A program made the position numbers and the translations under genes. From NCBI GenBank assembly GCA_015680685.1, contig MNCI01022151.1:66158-130157 (forward strand): 64,000 nt of DNA. Direction: 5' to 3'. Of the stretch, positions 34,681-46,610 are shown one piece after another. The notes beneath the pieces were generated by a model. It ran no database searches. It was not told the origin of the DNA and saw nothing but the letters and a program-made list of their open reading frames with translations. How positions within the stretch are numbered: the stretch's first letter is position 1; every line of letters begins with the position of its first letter. The DNA is from Gnetum montanum. Its lineage: Eukaryota > Streptophyta > Gnetopsida > Gnetales > Gnetaceae.

Positions 34681-35280
34681 TGCAAACTCTAGTTGAAAAA
34701 TTAACAAACTCAAAATCCACATTGCATAAAAAGAACAAGAAAAGACCACATTCATCTATCCATGGGGGATGTGTGCATACAAGCAGATGCCTTTTGGTTT
34801 GTGTAATGTACCAACTACATTCTAGAGACTTGTACTCATCATCTTCTAGAAGTAAATTGGTAATGGGGTCAAAGTCTTTATGGATGAATTCTCCACATAT
34901 GAGCTAGATTTTAAATAATATTTAGATTTTTTAGAGTAGGTAATGAAAAGATGTGTAGAAATCAACCTAAAGCTCAATTGGCAGAAAGCCATTTAATGGT
35001 CCAAGATGGTATAGTTTTATGACATAGAGTATGTCATAAGAGAATAGAGGTAGATCTAGATAAGATTAGAGTCATCCAAAACATCACTCAAATGTCATAA
35101 ACCATTAAGCATGTCAGACCATTTCTTGGCCACACATGATATTATAGAAGATTTATTGAAAATTTCTCAAAAATTACAAAATTGCTAGTAGAAATCACAA
35201 AGAAAGATGCATCATTCCACTAGATAGAACTATGTGAGAAGGTATTCTAGACATTAAAATAGAAAATTCTTAAAACATTA
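34681..35280 (+). pseudogene. pol: Element H: reverse transcriptase, 5' truncated
   Basis: The protease and the RT fingers are missing; gag joins RT around 34690-34760. The palm is visible: MPFGLCNVPTTF-like sequence near 34785-34820, and the catalytic motif NGVKVFMDEFSTYE at 34862-34900, with Glu in place of the second Asp as in C. Downstream pieces match A2: SHLMVQD, DPDKI-like, and FLATHDIIEDLLKIS from 35130. Confidence 0.8.
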
Positions 35281-35690
35281 ATTCTTTGAGCTTCTAATTG
35301 GTCTAAACCCTTCCACATAATGACATATGCTTCAAACTACATTGGGAGTAGTACTCACTCTGCTAGAAGATCAAAAATGATCCTACTACGTACACTGCAC
35401 TAGTCAAAGCATCAATAGGGCACAACTTAATTACACCACTACAAAAAAGAAGGTTATGACCATGGTGTATGCACTTGAGAAATTTAGACATTATTTGCTT
35501 AGATATCCTAGTTATATCCACATGGATCATAGGGCTATTAGATTTCTTATGAATAAATTAGCAGTTAGTCCAAGGATGATAAGATGGCTACTAATATTAC
35601 AAGACTTCAACATCACTATGATAGATAAAAAGGAAACAAAAAACATTATAGCTAATCATCTATCCAGACTCATATGGTAACTATAAGACA
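35281..35690 (+). pseudogene. pol: Element H: RNase H
   Basis: The 74-residue frame at 35456-35680 reads VYALEKFRHYLLRYPSYIHM, DHRAIRFLMNKLAVSPRMI, WLLILQDFNITMIDKKETKN, IIANHLSRL, which is the C-terminal RNase H of Ty3/gypsy pol. The first catalytic Asp segment (MDASN in A2) appears as TYASN at about 35325. Confidence 0.85.
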
Positions 35691-36005
35691 ATGATGAACT
35701 ATTATTGGATTAATTTCCTAATAAAAATCTATTCACAAAAACAACAATGGCTATAGCCTCAATAGAGAAGCCATGGATCTCTGATTATGTGACATATCTC
35801 ACTACATAAAAACTTTCTATTGAGTGAGAGAAGAAACAAAAGAAGCAGTTGCTTCATCAAGCCAAATAGTATATGGAAATTAATGGGAACCTTTACAAGA
35901 TTTGTACAGATAGACTAATCAGATGGTATGTTTCTGAAGAAGACCAGCAAAGAACCTTACAAGATGTACATGAAGGACCATGTGGTGGTCACTATGTAGG
36001 ATAAA
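35691..36005 (+). pseudogene. pol: Element H: integrase start, cut by G
   Basis: Reads MEINGNLYKICTDRLIRWYV (35873 on) and LQDVHEGPCGGHYVG (35958-36002), with the first His pair of the zinc-binding domain, exactly where A2 has MEINDQLYNLCVDGLVRW and DAHEGPCEGHYARR. The sequence switches to the G LTR at 36006. I do not find the rest of this integrase on the far side. Confidence 0.85.
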
Positions 36006-36534
36006 TGTAATAACCCTATTCTCGAATGGTGTTGCTACATAACAAAGATGGTGTCTCCTCATAATTAATCTTGAGATTAGTGTAACAAGATTCAAAAGGA
36101 TGTGTTGTAATTAAGAACTAAAAGGGTGTGTTGTAATAATGGGCATGTCTCTTGAGGTGACCTTTGAGGGTTTGACCTAAGGTATTTATACTTGGACATT
36201 ATAGGTTGTAGAGCTAGTAATGAGAGCTAGGTGAAGTAGGATAGGAAGAGACTAGCCATCCCTTCTAGCCAATGATAGACCTAATTTTAGTGGAAGTGTT
36301 AGATTACCTCTAAGGGATAGAAGTTGAAGGAAGAAAACCCCAAGGAACACTCTCAGAGTAGGATCCATATGCACTATTCCACATCAATAATGCATTCTCT
36401 CCTCTTTCCTTCTATATTTTCCCTATTATTTTTCTGTATGCTTAATGTTGAATGTTCTATATATTTAACATTTGCTATGTTATCATCTTACATCTAATGT
36501 CTAATATAATTTATATTTGATGTTTTCCATGACA
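36006..36534 (+). repeat. LTR of element G, chromovirus type
   Basis: Starts TGTAATAACCCTATTC (compare TGTAACACCC of chromoviruses) and ends TTCCATGACA. It is followed by TTTTGATATCAAAGC, a tRNA-Met primer site with a single change. A duplicated GGGTGTGTTGTAAT word lies at 36098-36138. No partner LTR is seen in the window. Confidence 0.65.
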
Positions 36535-37250
36535 TCTTTTGATATCAAAGCAAACCAGCACCCAAAGGCCATTTAAAACCATGGGCTAACTACAATATAA
36601 CAATGAACCATGGAGCCATGACCCAAGGAGAATCATGGACCACCACCAAATGCATCACATGTCTGAAATGATCTATGTAAGCTAGAAGAAACCTTTTCAT
36701 TAATTTCATGGATAATTAATAAGACATATACAAGAGACAAATCCCACCAACCATCAAAATTCTTTGATGGATATCATTGATCCAGAAAGATCTGATTACA
36801 CCCGACCAGGATTCATCAATTGCAAGAGACATTGATAAGATAAGGATACACCAGTCTAGATAATTCTTACCCATCTTATAGTCATGATAGAATGTTAATT
36901 GATTAAGATCATTGTTAAGTTTCTTCCAAAAAGTTAGTAACCATGACCTAAGGTGACTTGTCTTGTTGAAACTTATTATCCTAGGCACTTAACCCTTTTA
37001 ACTTAACATTATTCACCTTGAGACGTATAGAAAAATCAATAATTAGGGAATTTAATTGTCATAATCTTACTACCTTGCTACAGTATAATCATGAAGTTAT
37101 GAAATAACATACATAGCAATATTGCATAATAATGAAGTTCCTACTCCATATTAATATCAAAATGTGAATGGATATAATAATTCATGATCATAAGAAGATT
37201 TAAGATGTAAAAATTTATCTTCATATCTAATTTAGATTCCATATTTCCTT
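36535..37250 (+). other. Possible G gag leader, no clear gene
   Basis: The primer-binding site is followed by sequence without a convincing frame; many stops on both strands. The 90-codon minus frame (36716-36988) has no known motif. It may be the start of G gag, truncated before the hAT remnant. Confidence 0.3.
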
Positions 37251-37299
37251 TTTACTTGACTTCAATCTTCTTTATTGGAAAAACATTTATTTAAATATG

Positions 37300-38905
37300 T
37301 AGTCTATCCTTGTTACACCTCTTTGTTTTTTCATGGCTTATTTTTAAAATCAGTTTGGATGAAGCAAATACCCAACTAAATGAAGTGGACTATGAAGCAT
37401 TCTTCATTTTTTCACTAGATTTCAAAATAACATCTTTCATTTTTTTATCAAATAAAATATTTTTTTCACTCCTAAATTTTTGGATATTTTCTCTCATTTG
37501 GTCCAAACTTTCAAAAATATATCTAATAAAAGGCTCATTACTATCATAAAGATGTAGACCTTTGTAAATAATAAAAAAATCTTTAAAGTATCATCAACCA
37601 ATTTCCAAAATGCTCTAGATGTATGACCTTGTGATGCTAAATCTTTAATTTTGTAATACATAGTAGAATTTATTATAGAACAATGTAACCATATATCCCA
37701 TTTTGATGAATTAATCATTTCTTTAAGTGAATTTTACTTTCTGGATACATTCCAACACTAAAAAATTAGATGCAAATCTTTTTTGAGCACATTTTAAAAG
37801 CTACAATTTAGAATCCTCTTGTATATGGCTTGTAAAATAGGATGGTTAGTAATAAATTGGAAAATTTTCTTTACATCTTCTACAACTTTAGCAATCCAAT
37901 GAACTTCTAAATGTATATCTTTTAAAAGTAAATTTAAACAATGTGCTATACAACGAGTCCAAAATATACCTAGATATTTATCTTCTATCATTTGACCTAG
38001 TAAAACATTGTTAGAAGTACTATTAGTAACTACTTGAATAACATTTTCTCTTCCAATAGATTCTATGGCCTCTTCAAATATTTGCATAAGAAAGACAACA
38101 TCTTTTATATGATCTAATGTATCATGTGTCTTTAAAAAATAATACCTTTGGATGAATAATCAAGAATATTAATAAGAGGCTTATTCACAACATTTGTCCA
38201 TTCATTAGAGATAATTAAAATTCCTATGTTACATCAACTTTCTTTAACTAATTTAAAAGATGCCTCAATTCTAGTTCTTTCTTTACTTAAGAGAGAAGTT
38301 TAAATTCTCTCATACCTTGAAGGCATGTATCCTTTTGGAGCATTATGTATCATGCAACTGCATCTTTAAAATAAAATCTATATACCTTAAATGGAATTCC
38401 ACATCCATAAAAACATCTTGCAGTTACAACATCCATAAAATCTATATACCTTAATATTTGTTGCATCAAACATGTTTTCTAAATTATAAGTACTTGATTG
38501 GCATGATACAACCATCTTACTACATTCATGTAAGCTTTGTTGTGGCTTCAAAGCTTCAACTCTTAAATATTGTTTAATCAAAACCTCTTTTCTAGATTTT
38601 GAAATGTTGTTACAAATATTTATTTATTCCTTATTTCCTACACCAAGTAAATGTTATCTAACATGTGCAACTGAACTACTTTTACTTGATTGACAATATG
38701 GACATGTCCATGACTTGCTTCTAGAACTACTATAATTTCCTTACGAATAAGCTCCCTTTAGAGTAACACTACTCCATAACTTTTTCTCAAACTCTCTTTT
38801 TAATGAATGATATTCTTGTGATGTGAACGAAGACAAATTTTTACTAGCATTTTTAGATTAAAAGTTTGATGTTTTACCTTCATTACTTGTCATTTTCATA
38901 ACTCC
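37300..38905 (-). pseudogene. hAT-type transposase remnant (BED finger, DUF659-like, core)
   Basis: On the minus strand: a BED zinc finger SWTCPYCQSSKSSSVAHVR then HLLGVG (about 38640-38730, CxxC...HxxxH), a DUF659-like middle (38100-38330), and the catalytic segment ENVIQVVTNSTSNNVLLGQM with FWTRCIAHCLNLLLKDI (37890-38050). These are the hallmarks of plant hAT transposases; the canonical 'VVTDNASN' is changed to VVTNSTSN, so a catalytic Asp is lost. A later piece (37494-37718) has DLASQGHTSRAFWKLVDD. There are multiple stops. The hATC dimerisation part and terminal inverted repeats were not found. Confidence 0.8.
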
Positions 38906-39304
38906 TAAAACAAAAGAAAACACAATTCTAAATAAAAATTTATATATTGATAAGTAATTTTAAATTCATAAAAATGTAACATTTCAATTATATTATCCTA
39001 TGTTAAATAGAAACTAAAGGTTATCCTCTAGAGCTAATTTTCTTTCTAAAGGTATAAACAAAACTGATTCATAGAGATTTTTGTAACATAATCTTTGAAA
39101 AGGAGAAATATGAAGAGGAAGAGATATGTTACAAAGAACTCTAAAGAGAAAAATTAATGAGAATAATGAAAATTTAAAAATACTTAAAAATAAATAGGAC
39201 TAATATTTTTATCTTTTGTTAGTTGTTTTATGAGAAACTAAAAGCTTTGCTGATTTTATCAATGTGTCTAAAGAACTAATGGTATATTTTCACATCAAGG
39301 AATC
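38906..39304. other. Unassigned AT-rich sequence
   Basis: About 400 bp between the hAT transposase start and the LTR of B. I see no ORF, repeat or terminal inverted repeat that I can place; it may be the 5' part of the hAT element. Confidence 0.4.
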
Positions 39305-40190
39305 TCTATGAAATTTTGTACTTCAAAGAAAAAATCATAACTGTTCATGTGCAATCTAGTTGAATTCATGAATGGGACTAGTGTGGTATCTAGATCATTA
39401 AGTGTTGATCATAGGATACTGTCTTCTCACTTGGACTAGTGGTAACTTTATCATGTATGATTTAGTAAAAAATAAAACATATGATTATTTATGTTCTGTA
39501 ACTATGGTTAAGTTATATAAAAACATGAAAATTAATTATTAAATTAATCTAACTACCAATAAGAAGATAGATCTTAAACTATCCTAAGGATGATGAGTGT
39601 TTATTCCCAACTTGCCATACATGTTCTTAACTCACATACCCACTATTGGGATTACTAAGTATTATGCTACTAGATGAACCAAGCAATAACATTACTGGAA
39701 TTATCAACTAAATATGTGTTTATGCTCAAAACTAGTCACACTCATTCTGCTAATTGATTAATGTGCATGAAAATGTAAATATTAAGTAAGTACATAGAAA
39801 GTAAATTAAATTAAAAGAAAATTTATTCTAAATTAAAGTACTGCAATGAATATGAATCAATCTTGATCTTATTATCATTCATGAAATGTGTTTAGGTATA
39901 ATGCCACTCAAATAAAAGGTTAAAAAGTTGACTCAAATTTATGTTGTGGGCACTCATGACTACTTGCTAATATTATGAAAGAAAGCTATAAGATTTTGGC
40001 TACACTATTTGATCAAATGATGCTAAATATGTAACAGATGCTTACATATTCATAGGTAAATAAGGACATTGTGTTAACACATCTGGCTGCATCGATGGGG
40101 TTGTGTTGACGTAGCTAATTTATAATAAATGCAATGTACCATCTACAATATCAAAATCAACTAATATACTTGAAAAATGATGCTTCATCA
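39305..40190 (-). repeat. 3' LTR of element B
   Basis: In minus orientation it starts TGATGAAGCATCATTTTTC (40190 down) after the tract GAGTCATGGGGATA (minus of 40191-40205). It aligns with the split 5' LTR: 'TATCTAGATxxTTAAGTGTTGATxxTAGG' near 39390-39420 matches 46350-46382. The left end is uncertain by about 30 bp because the TCATCA end is not recognisable. Confidence 0.75.
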
Positions 40191-42428
40191 TATCCCCATG
40201 ACTCACTAAAAACTCATCCTTGAGATATATATAAGTGGACAAAGTTCCTTTACAAAAATTATGGGGCGACCAAGACTAGATATACTAATATTATAAAACT
40301 TGTGTGTAGCATTACAAAATTTTATTTGAGTGGATGTATTAGAAAATGATAGAAATGCTAGACAAATATCATAGTTTACAAAATTACAAAAGTCTTCTAA
40401 AAGTTTGTTGATGGTGAATCTTTATGTTGTCATTAAAGGTGGTAAGTTTTTTCAACCTTGGTTGTTATGTTGGCATTTTTCTATTTTAGACAAACTTTTA
40501 ATGATGGATTGCAATTTCTTCTAATAAATGCATGGGTTTCTTGCTACAGAACATGCAATGTTTGAGCTTCAATTCTTGTATGTGCTACTTGTTCATTGGT
40601 ATGTCTTCCTTTTGGTCTCTTTTCCTTTCCTTGTAAAAGACCTTCAATATTAGGCATTTCTTTTGATATCATCTACAATCACCAAAGGATCAATGTTAGT
40701 TTTGGTAATTTTTTCTTGATGATTAACCCTTTTTAGATCCTTGGTTAGCTTAAAATTTTTTAAAAATAACATTTAGGCTCAAGGTAATTATAAAACAATG
40801 TTCTCCAAGGCTCTGAAGTAACTAAAATCATCAATGTTTTTAAGTCATTTTGATTATTTTTACTATTAGTTATTGTAATGTCTAAAAATGGGATGTTAGA
40901 AAAGTTTTAAATCATGAGACTTTAAAATAACCAAGAAATATTAAATTTTGAGGATATTTCTATATAAAAGCACTCAAAATTAATTGAAAATTATAATAAG
41001 CAGTCTTAAAATCATGCATAAATTTAAAGAAATTTCCCATGATGTCCTTAAAGAAGTGAAGTTTTAGTTTAGAGCTATGATCAACAAAAGTTGTACAACT
41101 AGGTCCTGCCAAAAGCAGGCTCTTATCATAATTCCCTTACATAACCACTCCTATAGATGTCTATGGAAACCTTAGAAGTTAAATGTGAATAATTCCTTTA
41201 TTCTAAATAACACACAACTCCCTTGGTTGAAATCCTACACTATACTATATAAAACCATTAGGCACATAATTGGATGCAATTGTGAGGTGAATAATGAAAT
41301 GATAAGTGATTGTAGATATTGGGAGGTGATGCATCTTACCATGTCCACAATAGGTTCTAATGTCAATTATGATTATGATGATGATCATACCTATCTATCT
41401 AAGTTTCAAACCAAGTCCATATCTTTACTAGTGACAATACATTACATCACCATAGGATCATCACAACCATATGAAATCATCACTACTCAACAAAAGAAAA
41501 TAAAGAAGTAGTTTTGATCAACTAATTACTTAAACATTAATTTTTTGAGGAAAAATGGCCATTTCTTAGAGGAGTGCCTTTAGATATGGGTAACATATCT
41601 TTCTATCCCATAGCCAAAGCTAATCCCACCAAAGAAGTCCTTTAGCCATGGTTAATATGTCTTTTCAATCACATAATGAGACAAGTCCAAGAGACCTTTA
41701 AGATTCCTGGAACAAGCCTACCTTCAAGCATGGGTAACATATCTTTCCAATGGTATCCCAAGAATCAATTTCTTTTGTGAATTAATTAACGAATGACTTG
41801 TGCTTTCCTTGTCAAAGGAATACCTTCACACATGGGTAACATGTCTTTCTAGTGACATGGCAAGGCAACACTTATTCAAGAACAGGCTTTCATCAAAATT
41901 AAAACATGAGTAATGATATAAACAGATAGAGTAGTAAGACCCATCAATAAAGTACAAAGAATCCACAAATATCCTTGATGTCACACCATTTTTTCATTCC
42001 CTCTTATTCTTTTTCCTTTTCTTCAAGGCATAATGATCATGAGTTAATTTTAGTTTTAAGTAAGAAGAATCATATTTCTTTCATGTTAGAGACCTCTTAT
42101 TTATAGAAACTAGAGTGATGGATGATGTGGTCTCACTACTTTACACGATTATTTATCTAAACAATTTGACAGCATAAGACCAAAAACCCAACATATGGTG
42201 TTGATTTTTGCATAATGTCTGGCAACATTATGAATAAAAACATAGTAAATATCTACAAAACATAAAGGAAATAATTTGAGAAAATAAAAATAACAAGAAA
42301 TGAAAAACCTATATAGAATCAAAAAAAATTTAAAGAAATAGGAAAATGTTAAAAGCAGAAAATTGATAAAAAATTGTAAAAAAAAAAAAGTAAAAATGCA
42401 CTTATGAGTTCTTGAATCAAGATGGGAC
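40191..42428 (-). other. Element B: 3' cassette, non-coding
   Basis: Minus-strand counterpart of 8335-10510 in J. Shared items are the T/C-rich tract (41985-42040), the degenerate GGACC block (41096-41119), the 'ACTAAxxTTGATCCTTTGGTGA' segment (about 40680-40705) leading into a short broken frame, and the polypurine tract at 40191-40205. The plus-strand ORF at 41185-41511 is a shadow or chance frame. Confidence 0.55.
41096..41119 (-). promoter_or_regulatory. Conserved GGACC block, worn copy in B
   Basis: The minus strand reads CCTGCTTTTGGCAGGACC then TAGTTG; the flanking AAGGGAATTATGATAAGA is well kept. Confidence 0.5.
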
Positions 42429-42445
42429 ATCTTCTCCATAACTAA
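42429..42445 (-). promoter_or_regulatory. Internal polypurine-tract-like site of B
   Basis: The minus strand reads TTAGTTATGGAGAAGATG at the junction of linker and cassette, the same place as in J (8318-8334). Confidence 0.55.
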
Positions 42446-43275
42446 ACTCATTGGTAAGCTTTCAAAAAATGGATTGTACATTCCCTTGATTATACACCAT
42501 AAGTTTTTTATTCATCATCTTTAGTGATTTATGTTTTCACTTGTTAGTCCATTTAATATAGATGATAATTAAGTTTTGATCATTTGGAGACACATATCCA
42601 GCTAGACTAGAAGGTATTTCTATTTGAGAGGATCTATATACATTTTCTTTTTTATGTTCTATTTTAGTTTTTGGGTCTCCTTGTTCATCACTTTCTTCTA
42701 GTGTATGGTTAGGATGTAAGATGTTATTTTGTAAATTTTTTGTTTAATTCATTTTCATAGGACAAGAATTGATAAGTAGGTTGGATGTTTCAATGCATCT
42801 TTTGGAGAGTCTAGTATTCTTATTTTCTAGCTACTAAGTATTTTTTTGATTTAGTGGCTATTATGTAGACATGGTTTTATTCACACCCCTATTCCTCAAG
42901 TTTGTTGTGGGTTGGTATAGGGATTGTGTTAATACTTTGAACTTTTATCTCATAACTACATCCTTTATCATTATTAGTAATGCATGCAATTTATTGTCTC
43001 TCCACAATTTTAGGTTCAACTTTTATATTTAATTTTGAAGTAGTAATGATTTTTGGCTTTTGTGTAGGATTAGAAGGCATTGCTTTTCCAAGAAAGGAGT
43101 TGCATCACATTGGCCTGATGTTAGTTTTGATGAGCTTTTAGGTTTACTAGTTGTATTCACACGTGTGGAAACCTTCTTAAAGAAAGGATGTTTCCAAGAC
43201 ATGTGCTTAGGACTACTAGTACTAATGTCCTTTTTTACATTCGTAGCATGAGTGACATTCTCCTATTGAGGTTGT
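42446..43275 (-). pseudogene. Element B: Ser/Thr/Lys-rich linker, unrecognised
   Basis: Minus-strand homologue of J 7592-8317. Contains a Lys/Ser/Thr-rich stretch near 43080-43230 and an acidic stretch near 42600-42720. No known domain. The plus-strand 63-codon frame at 43060 is a shadow. Confidence 0.5.
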
Positions 43276-44395
43276 TGTTAACCTTTTGGTATGTTAAAAC
43301 CTTAGAGATAATGGAGAATGTAGAATGTATGTGTGTGTGATCTTCCAGGACCATAAGAGAGTTAATCAACAAAGGACTTCAAATACAGAGACAAGACTTT
43401 AAGAACATGAGCTACAATGATGAAATGAAAACTAAAGAGAACAAGATAAGAACATGGATGTTAATGGAGTCTATGAGTCAAATGAAGATTTTCTAAGGAC
43501 TATCGAGAAGCTAAAAGGCCAAAAAAATGCTTTAAATCTCAAAGTGTATTTGAAAGGTAGATGTCTCACTAAAACAATAGATTTCTATCTAGCACAATAG
43601 AAGTTTATAGTAAGACATCTCATAGTATACGTCCACAACTTGAAGTAGATGTCTCTCCTACATTAAAGCTAGTCACAAATAGATGTCTCATCCTCAAAGT
43701 AGATGTCTATACTAGTTTTTTAATAGTAGTTGCACAAATTTCAAGAAGTTTTTGGAAACTCTAAGGATATAAGACAAAGTAAAATCCTTGGGAATTGTGC
43801 AAGAACTATTCATTGGAAGATTCATTATTGGATACTTTAGAGAATTTATCTTTATTTTTCAGTGTATCATCATTTGCTTGTATTAATTGTATTGAGCCTG
43901 AAGTGTAAGGGATTTGTAAATCAAGTTACACTCCATCTTTTTTCTTTTTTCCTACTTTCTTGTAGCCTTGTAGAGTTGATGTGCTTCTTCTAGGAAGGCA
44001 TCTTCATTGAGCTTGTCGGGACCTTGTGGGGTTAAGTGATTTTGTAGCAACAGAATACTCTAGAGCAGAGCTCATGTTTGTAAAAGTTATGGGATCCTTT
44101 AAGCCACATTTTAATTTTTTTGGAACCTTGCAAGGTTGAATGATTTTACAGTCATGAAACACTCTAGAGTGGAGCTTAAATCTTGTAAAGGTTGTGATTT
44201 TCTTCAAACCATTCTTTAAATAAATAAAGTCTGAATGTATGCATGAATTCTACCCTTTGGATGTGGATGTACCAAGTTGGGGAACCATATAAAAGTTGTA
44301 TTTGATTTTGGTGGCTATAGCAATTTTAATTGGGGAACCTATTCAACCCCCTTTTAAGTTCTTGATCCTTAGTTGTGGTGCTAATTCTATCTACA
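43276..44395 (+). mobile_element. Copia-like solo LTR inserted in B gag
   Basis: A 1.12-kb block interrupts the alignment of B with A2 and J. It begins TGTTAACCTTTTGGTATG and ends with a Copia-type U5, 'CTATTCAACCCCCTTTTAAG' ... CTATCTACA, and is flanked by TTGTT-like repeats (43272-43276 and 44396-44400, overlapping the first base). Four direct TAGATGTCTC/T words (43558, 43646, 43679, 43700) lie upstream of the presumed promoter. No Copia coding region is present. Short frames inside are noise. Confidence 0.65.
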
Positions 44396-44399
44396 TTGT

Positions 44400-46261
44400 T
44401 GGTAATGACATATGTTGGAGGAGAGTATGAGAGTATCCATAAGGGTTTAGTTGGCAATAGGGATATTACTAGTCTAGTGATGGCATCTACCATGATTGTG
44501 AGTTTAGTTGGCAATAGGGATATTACTAGTCTTAAGGTTCATAAGGAGTTCCACTTAGGTAGTACTATTGGTTGTAGGACTATCTATAATTACCTTGTAA
44601 ATAAGAAAATATTCTACACATTTGCTTTGACATGTACTTGGGATTCCAAGTAAAATGCTCAAACTCTTGTAAATATAAAATAATTCGGCAATCGTCCTTT
44701 GGATTTTTATATTGGCAAATGTCACATTCATCCTCCTCCTCTAAGCCTAAGTCTACAAGCTCTTCCATTGATGCATGCTTCTCACTTTACCAATAATTGT
44801 CCCTATCTATTTTCTTATTCTTTTTCCTCTTCTTATCTTGATTAGTTAATCCTACTTGATTTACTTTGTCATCCATGATTTTCAATCTATTTATAACTTT
44901 TTGATTTCTCAATTCCTATATCTTATCTATCCTTGTCTTAATCTCAATGATAAACTTTTTTATTGGTAATGTTTTATGTAAAATCATCTCATCAAGAGTT
45001 ACCTATTCTTCCTTATCATAAATAGGGACCTTCTTCTTGTGAAGAATTTGATCTCAATTATATTCCTCTACACTCTCCCTTTTACATAACTCTCCTTTTT
45101 ATTTTGCCACATATTTAATTAACCTTTGTATTTGATGAACTCTTAGTTTTGATAACGTTCCTTAAGCATAGATCTAAAGGGTCTCCCTTGTTTTATTACA
45201 AAGCCTATCTATGATGTGAAGAAGTTTCTCATTTTTAGAAAATTTCTGGATTACCCAAGACCACATCAAGGGATTCATGGTTCACCTACTTTTACTCTTG
45301 GTTTTATTTTTTTAGATTAGGCAGTCTTGAATAGGTTTTGTATTTCTCATTAAAGAGCTCATGCATTGTGGACTACTAGTAGATTAAATTTAGTTCCAAT
45401 GATCTATACCAACTTTTAACTTCTTCTATTAGTATTTTAGGGAAGAGCTTAAGTTTTTACCACTTACTTTTAATATTTTGTAAGGCACAGGCATCATGGA
45501 AGGATTGTAAATAATGTTTTGGATTAGAATTGTACCCTCCCTCAAATTTAAAAATGTTATTCATATCAAGTCATTTGATGTAACTTTCCCTTTGATGCTT
45601 GTGGGATATTCTAATTGTCTTCCTAATCTATATCATGCTTCTAATAGTCAACAAAGATTCATAATTATTAAACATGTCATGGTTATAATTCCTATCTCTA
45701 TTTCTATTTGTCTAATTATGATGGTCTCATCTATGCTCCCTTTGGTATCTTATATCTTGTTGTTGATCCCTATTTCTATCTTCATCTTGACCACTTAGTG
45801 GAGCTATATCTCCATACCTACATTCATCTTTGTCAAAACTAGATGTTGAAGATGAAAAGAAAGATGGTGAACTAGGAGAACTACCATGGCTTTTATGTCT
45901 TCCCCTATGGTTCCTTGGTTAATCTCTTCTAGGTTTTCTAGAGGTCCTACGCCTTGAGACCTCCTTGTTCTATGACATATTCCATCCCCTCTAGGATTGT
46001 CCATGACACTGAATGTAGTATTTCAATGTAGTAAGTGTTTGAATGTACATATGAGATCCCTACTTATAGTGGTTCACTCTATTTTTCTTCAATATAGATC
46101 CTATCATTACTTCTACTAGTGTTTTGATAGTATAATGGACTATTGACCTTATGTAAAAAATATTAATACTTCCTCAAAGATAAAATGCTAATTCTTTTAT
46201 AATGATTCTTTATAATAACATTAGTATAGATCACTAGTACCATCCCTAGCAACAATGTCAA
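44400..46261 (-). pseudogene. gag: Element B: gag
   Basis: On the minus strand: basic N-terminal region (46004-45804), capsid core MNNIFKFEGGYNSNPKHYLQ and WYRSLELNLI (about 45590-45400), then a coiled Lys/Glu region, ECDICQYKNPKDDCRI (44735-44690, the CxxC...C box also present in A2 as ECDICQYKHPKWCC at 49438) and a Tyr/Pro/Gln tail to 44400. A 57-bp duplication (44445-44501 and 44502-44558) lies in the tail. Immediately upstream (46261-46243) is a worn primer site TTGACATTGTTGCTAGGGA. Confidence 0.85.
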
Positions 46262-46610
46262 TAATGAGAGACAAGTGTTCCCTACGCTCAACCATATGAA
46301 TTACAAGCATTCATGTACAATATGGTCAAATACCATGGGTAGGACTAATATGGTATCTAGATTGTTAAGTGTTGATTGTAGGTCACTATCTTCTCTCTTA
46401 GACTAATGGTGGCTTTATCATGTATAGTTTAGTCTAAAGTAAGACATATGATTATTGATGTTTTGTAGCTATGGCTAAGTTATATGAAAACATAAAAAAT
46501 AATTATTTAATTAATTTGACTAACAACAAGAAGATAAATCCTAAACTATCATAAGGATGATGAGTGTCCATTCCTTGCTTATTGTACATGTCCTAAACTC
46601 ACATTCCCAT
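46262..46610 (-). repeat. B 5' LTR, U5-side half
   Basis: In minus orientation it ends TCTCTCATTA just before the primer-binding site. A2 splits this LTR: the other half is 60003-60533. The two halves rejoin in the order seen in the intact 3' LTR at 39305-40190 (AACTCACATxCCCACTATTxGGATT). Confidence 0.8.

Noticed and set aside
42149-42481. 110-codon minus ORF with a hydrophobic stretch as a membrane protein
   Set aside because: The Phe/Leu run comes from the A/T-rich tract of the cassette; the frame is not kept in J or C.
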